Assembly (NCBI RefSeq): GCF_016862275.1
Contig: NZ_BOMQ01000101.1
Span: 1-34,784 of the forward strand
Direction: 5' to 3'
Length of the DNA: 34,784 nucleotides
DNA from: Actinoplanes nipponensis
GTDB taxonomy: Bacteria; Actinomycetota; Actinomycetes; Mycobacteriales; Micromonosporaceae
Positions 31,759-34,784 of the stretch are shown here, in pieces (the stretch's first letter is position 1; each line of letters begins with the position of its first letter). A program made the translations under genes and the position numbers. Below the pieces are notes generated by a model that saw only the letters and a list, made by a program, of their open reading frames with translations, was not told where the DNA came from and did not search any database.

Positions 31759-32892
31759 TCACTTCCAGGTGTCGTATTGGTACAGGTCGTAGGCGGCCAT
31801 GATGCCGGTGACCTTGGTGTAGTAGTTCGGGTCGGTGGCGTACCCGGCCTTCCACACCGCCCAGATGAACTTGTTGGCGTCCTGGGTGTGGACGAAGGCC
31901 CCGGCGTAGCGGCTGTTGACCCGCAGGAAGCTGCCGTGGTCGCGGAACGAGTGCGACTGGCTGGGGTACGTCCGGAAGCTGGCCGAGGTGGCGAAGCAGG
32001 TGCCGGCCTTGGTGCACTCGTTGGTGCGGTACACGTGGCAGCCGTCGGCCAGCTTGCCGTAGCTGCCGTTCTGGCACTTGATGCCGAAGTAGTTGCGGTC
32101 CACCGACGCCAGGCCGCTGCGGCCCCAGCCGGACTCGAGGATGGCCTGGGCGATCGTCACCGACGGCGGGACGCCGTACTCGCGCCAGCCACGCTGCGCG
32201 CCGGGCACCGAGTTCGCGATGAACTGCGCCGGGGTCAGGGTGACCGACGGCGCCGGGACGCTCGCGCCCGCGCACACCGGCAGCGCGCCGGAGTAGACGT
32301 AGGCGTGCGAGATGTAGGAGCCGGTCGGCGTGCGGTCCCACTGGTTGGTGGAGCGGACCGTGCCGTCCACCAGCTGACCGGTGACCGCGCAGGTCAGGTC
32401 GACCTTGGTGCCGCTGGCGACCGTGCCGGTCACCGCCTCGGTGGTGGCCGCGCCGGAGCGCAGATTCACGCTGCCGTCGGTGCTCTTGACCGTGCCGATG
32501 ACGTAGCGGGCGGTGCCGGAGGTCTTGGTCCTGCTGGGTACGGCGGTCGGCGAGCTGGCGGCGCACCGCGACAGCGCGCGGGCCGTCCGTACGTAGCCGT
32601 GCGAGACGTAGTGGCCGGTGCTGAGCCGGTCCCAGGCGGTGGTGGTCCGCAGCGAGCCCTTGACCTTCTGGCCGGTCACGAAGCAGGCGACGGTGACCTT
32701 CTGCTGGTTGCGGACCGTGCCGACCACCTTGGCGGTCAGCGCGGGCGCCGAGCGCACCTTGAGCGTGCGGCCGACCTTGATGGTGGCGGACACCCCGGCC
32801 GCGTCGGCGGTCCCGGGCGCCACGATCAACCCCGCGCCGAGCGCGGCGAGCAGCAGCGGCGCGGTGAGCAGCCGGCGGGCAGTGTGCAGCAT
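31759..32892 (-). CDS. Secreted SH3-domain glucosaminidase (peptidoglycan hydrolase)
   Basis: A 377-aa exported protein. Residues 1-31 are a Sec signal peptide ending ADA or DAA. Two SH3-like repeats follow (about 35-110 and 125-205), each with V(K/N)LRSG-, TACxVTGQ-, WDR-STGxYxSHAYV-type motifs, including four Cys that may form disulfides. Residues about 220-375 are a glucosaminidase/flagellar FlgJ-like (GH73) domain with SVTIAQAILESGWGRSGLA, which has the catalytic Glu, then NYFGIKCQ. It should cut the glycan strand of peptidoglycan, with the SH3 repeats as wall anchors. The ATG at 32892 has AAGGGGA 5 nt upstream. Confidence 0.93.
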   Translation of the reverse strand: MLHTARRLLTAPLLLAALGAGLIVAPGTADAAGVSATIKVGRTLKVRSAPALTAKVVGTVRNQQKVTVACFVTGQKVKGSLRTTTAWDRLSTGHYVSHGYVRTARALSRCAASSPTAVPSRTKTSGTARYVIGTVKSTDGSVNLRSGAATTEAVTGTVASGTKVDLTCAVTGQLVDGTVRSTNQWDRTPTGSYISHAYVYSGALPVCAGASVPAPSVTLTPAQFIANSVPGAQRGWREYGVPPSVTIAQAILESGWGRSGLASVDRNYFGIKCQNGSYGKLADGCHVYRTNECTKAGTCFATSASFRTYPSQSHSFRDHGSFLRVNSRYAGAFVHTQDANKFIWAVWKAGYATDPNYYTKVTGIMAAYDLYQYDTWK

Positions 32893-33043
32893 GAACGTCC
32901 CCTTCGTGGCCGCCGGCATCCGTGTCGCGGCGTTCGTTCGAAGGTCGCGGGGCGGCGTTGCGGGGCGGGGCTGCTTGCGGGTGCATCCGCGTTGCCGGAG
33001 GGCGGCGGCGGGGACATCGGGGCGAATGCCACCGAAGGGGGAC

Positions 33044-33049
33044 TATGAT
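33044..33049 (+). promoter_or_regulatory. -10 element of the PAP2 operon
   Basis: TATGAT is the best -10 match in the 240-bp divergent gap 32893-33132. It would start transcription near 33056 and give a leader of about 77 nt before the PAP2 gene. The rest of the gap shows no other gene. Confidence 0.5.
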
Positions 33050-33132
33050 CCGCGGCGCGTACCTGCTTGAGATGTGGGCTGTCTGGGCAATGCGGAAGCG
33101 CTCGACTCGACACGTACAGGAGGACACCGCCG

Positions 33133-34080
33133 ATGACCGCCCTGGCATCCCGCCCCGCGGAGGGCGCCGAGCCCGCCCCGGCCGACCGGCCGGGACGCGG
33201 GTTCTGGCACGTGGTCGGGCACGCGTGCGTCGCCCTGCTGGCCGCGGCCGGGGTGGCCGCGGTGTACCTGGCCTGCGTGCGGACCCCGCTCGGGCAGAGC
33301 GTGGACACGCTCATGATGCGCGGCGCCGACGTCCGCCACGAGCGGGTGGTGCAGGTGCTCGACCGGGCCCTCAACGGCACCAGCCTGGCCAGCCTCGTGC
33401 TGGTCTGCGTGGCCGCCGCGGCGATCGGCTTCATCCGCCGGCGCGTCGACCTCGCGCTCGCCGCCGGACTGCTGGTGATCGGGGCCAACGCCAGCACCCA
33501 GCTGTTCAAGACCCGGCTGCCCCGGCCCGACCTGGACGGCTTCCCGGCGCCGAACTCGTTCCCGAGCGGCCACACGACCGCGGCCGCCTCGGTGGCGTTC
33601 GCCCTGATCCTGGTGCTGCCGTTCGCGATCCGGGGCACGGTGGCGCTGATCGGCGCCGCCTACGTGACCGTCATCGCGATCGCCACCGTGTGGGCCGAAT
33701 GGCACCGGCCGAGCGACACCGTCGCGGCCCTGCTGGTCGTGCTGGCCTGGGGCGCGGGCGCCTCGGCGCTGGTCCGGGCCGGGCGCGCGCGGATCACCGG
33801 GGTCACCGCCCGGCCGAACCGGCTGGCCATGCTGCTGTTCGGCGGCCTGGGCGCGCTCTGCGCGGTGGCCGGGCTGCTCGGCATCGGCGCCGTCGTGCTC
33901 TCCGAGCGGGTCGTGCCGGACCTGGTCTCCGGCCGGTTCGCCTTCTTCGCCGGCGCCGCGGCCATCACGGCCGCGGTGGCCGGGGTCTTCGCGATCTGGG
34001 TTCGGCTCGCCGCCGGCGACCGGCCGGTGGGATCCGGATCCGTCCTGGCGTCCGCGCACCCGGCGCCGGCCGCCGACTGA
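33133..34080 (+). CDS. PAP2-family membrane phosphatase
   Basis: A 315-aa integral-membrane phosphatase with about six transmembrane helices. The three phosphatase motifs are present: KTRLPRP, PSGHTTAAAS, and WAEWHRPSDTVAA, whose His and Asp complete the catalytic site. Family members remove phosphate from phosphatidic acid, undecaprenyl pyrophosphate or similar lipids. A further hydrophobic C-terminal region (about 230-300) is longer than in minimal family members. AGGAGGA lies 8 nt before the ATG at 33133, so the longer frame starting upstream is not used. The next gene follows after 14 bp, so the two form an operon. Confidence 0.92.
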   Translation: MTALASRPAEGAEPAPADRPGRGFWHVVGHACVALLAAAGVAAVYLACVRTPLGQSVDTLMMRGADVRHERVVQVLDRALNGTSLASLVLVCVAAAAIGFIRRRVDLALAAGLLVIGANASTQLFKTRLPRPDLDGFPAPNSFPSGHTTAAASVAFALILVLPFAIRGTVALIGAAYVTVIAIATVWAEWHRPSDTVAALLVVLAWGAGASALVRAGRARITGVTARPNRLAMLLFGGLGALCAVAGLLGIGAVVLSERVVPDLVSGRFAFFAGAAAITAAVAGVFAIWVRLAAGDRPVGSGSVLASAHPAPAAD

Positions 34081-34094
34081 GGAGGAACCTGACC

Positions 34095-34673
34095 ATGACC
34101 ACCCCTGCCGAGAACCCCCCGCCCGCCACCATGCCCGGCGCGGCCGGCGCCGTCCCGCCGGGCCCCGCCGGCGTGCCGGCCATGCCCGCCGCCGACCCGG
34201 CCGCCGGGGCCGTCGCCGTCCCGACCGTGTCGGTGGCCGCCTACCCCGACTACGCGCTGGCCCAGCGGGCGGTCGACTACCTCTCCGACAACCAGTTCCC
34301 GGTGCAGAAGACCAGCATCATCGGCACCGATCTGCGCCTGGTCGAGAACGTGCTGGGCCGGATGACCACCGTGCGGGCCGCGCTCGCGGGCGCCGCCAGC
34401 GGCGCCTGGTTCGGCCTGTTCATCGGGCTGTTCATCGGCATCTTCAGCGACTCGAACTGGTTCGGGCTGATCTTCCTGGGCCTGCTCATCGGCGCGGCCT
34501 GGGGCGCGATCTTCGGCGCCATCGCCCAGGCGATGACCGGCGGGCGGCGCGACTTCACCTCGCGCAGCTCGCTGCAGGCCGGCCAGTACGCGGTGGTGGT
34601 GGAGGCCGACGCCGCCGACGAGGCCCGCCAGCTGCTGGTGCGGCTCAACTGGCAGGCCAGCGGCGCCTCCTGA
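34095..34673 (+). CDS. GSP17M-like general stress membrane protein
   Basis: A 192-aa protein. A Pro/Ala-rich disordered N-terminus (about 1-44) leads to VSVAAYPDYALAQRAVDYLSDN and QFPVQKTSIIGTDLRLVE, the pattern of the general-stress-protein 17M (YflT) domain. Two Gly-rich transmembrane helices follow (about 98-120 and 124-146, GLFIGLFIGIF and LIGAAWGAIFGAI), then a soluble segment QAGQYAVVVEADAADEARQLL that folds back as a ferredoxin-like half. The role of this family is not known beyond stress association in Bacillus. GGAGGA lies 8 nt before the ATG at 34095. It is in an operon with the PAP2 gene. Confidence 0.87.
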   Translation: MTTPAENPPPATMPGAAGAVPPGPAGVPAMPAADPAAGAVAVPTVSVAAYPDYALAQRAVDYLSDNQFPVQKTSIIGTDLRLVENVLGRMTTVRAALAGAASGAWFGLFIGLFIGIFSDSNWFGLIFLGLLIGAAWGAIFGAIAQAMTGGRRDFTSRSSLQAGQYAVVVEADAADEARQLLVRLNWQASGAS

Positions 34674-34686
34674 CCCGGACCGCCCA

Positions 34687-34720
34687 GGAGCGCCGTCACC
34701 CGCGGGGGTGACGGCGCTCC
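34687..34720. terminator. Hairpin terminator between convergent genes
   Basis: Arms 34687-34701 and 34706-34720 are perfect 15-bp reverse complements around a 4-nt loop. It lies 13 bp after the stress-protein stop and 15 bp before the minus-strand gene end at 34736, so it can serve both directions. Confidence 0.82.
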
Positions 34721-34735
34721 GTCGTTGCAGGCGGG

Positions 34736-34784
34736 TTACCGCAGCGAGTCGAGCTGGCCGCGCAGCTTGGTCAGCGCCCGGGTC
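34736..34784 (-). CDS. 3' end of a gene running in from the right edge
   Basis: Only the last 15 residues are in the window. The minus strand reads TRALTKLRGQLDSLR followed by TAA. The helical, charged sequence ending in the terminator region looks like a real C-terminus, but the product cannot be named from so little. Confidence 0.5.
   Translation of the reverse strand, partial: TRALTKLRGQLDSLR

Noticed and set aside
31694..33148. Upstream extension of the histidine kinase frame through the glucosaminidase gene
   Set aside because: The upstream part is an out-of-frame shadow of the SH3-glucosaminidase gene; a terminator and a -10 element separate the two.
1..34784. tRNA genes, rRNA genes, CRISPR arrays, insertion sequences or prophage genes
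   Set aside because: No cloverleaf, rRNA block, regular spacer-repeat array, transposase or integrase was recognised on either strand.

Overview
This window is very GC-rich DNA with actinomycete-type codon use. Gene content fits a filamentous actinobacterium, most likely Micromonosporaceae (Actinoplanes-like): a cobalamin-riboswitch-controlled cob operon, a PAS-GAF-SpoIIE phosphatase, an LLM-type F420 oxidoreductase, a DUF6401-like protein and many leaderless promoters. The family-level placement is inference; no rRNA, tRNA, CRISPR array, insertion sequence or integrase was found.

Region 1 (1-2989): a 16-17 bp tandem repeat, a ClgR-like XRE regulator, a stand-alone CobE/CbiG-C-type protein, then a SAM methyltransferase and a dimeric alpha/beta-barrel monooxygenase translationally coupled to each other and divergent from a TetR regulator. 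Region 2 (3021-7269): a minus-strand vitamin B12 operon (fused I/D-type chelatase, cobO, cobB) preceded by a clear cobalamin riboswitch. Region 3 (7409-12559): an FGGY sugar kinase, an ArsR-SRPBCC pair divergent from a glycosyltransferase across a perfect palindrome, and citrate synthase, with a 34-bp perfect inverted repeat between the two convergent genes.

Region 4 (12737-19837): a tandem universal stress protein, a membrane GGDEF-EAL protein with both active sites intact, a 50-aa membrane peptide, exonuclease III, and a coupled pair in which a PAS-GAF-PP2C phosphatase overlaps a cobalamin-binding protein carrying the W-x9-EH motif of CarH photoreceptors. Region 5 (19838-24043): small ORFs, an acetyltransferase, an LLM oxidoreductase, an FMN reductase, a DUF1905 protein, a secreted LamG protein and a DUF6401-like protein. 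Region 6 (24162-34784): HrpA helicase, aldo/keto reductase, a receiver-only response regulator overlapping tail-to-tail with a CHASE-PAS histidine kinase, a secreted SH3-glucosaminidase, a PAP2 phosphatase with a GSP17M-like membrane protein, and the 3' end of a further gene.

The most interesting unit is the phosphatase plus CarH-like sensor pair (17106-19837). It suggests a B12-dependent, possibly light-responsive, input to partner-switching signalling, in a genome segment that also makes late B12 intermediates. A second general observation is the recurrence of a TANNNT element exactly 6-7 nt before the start codon of genes that lack a Shine-Dalgarno sequence, implying many leaderless transcripts.
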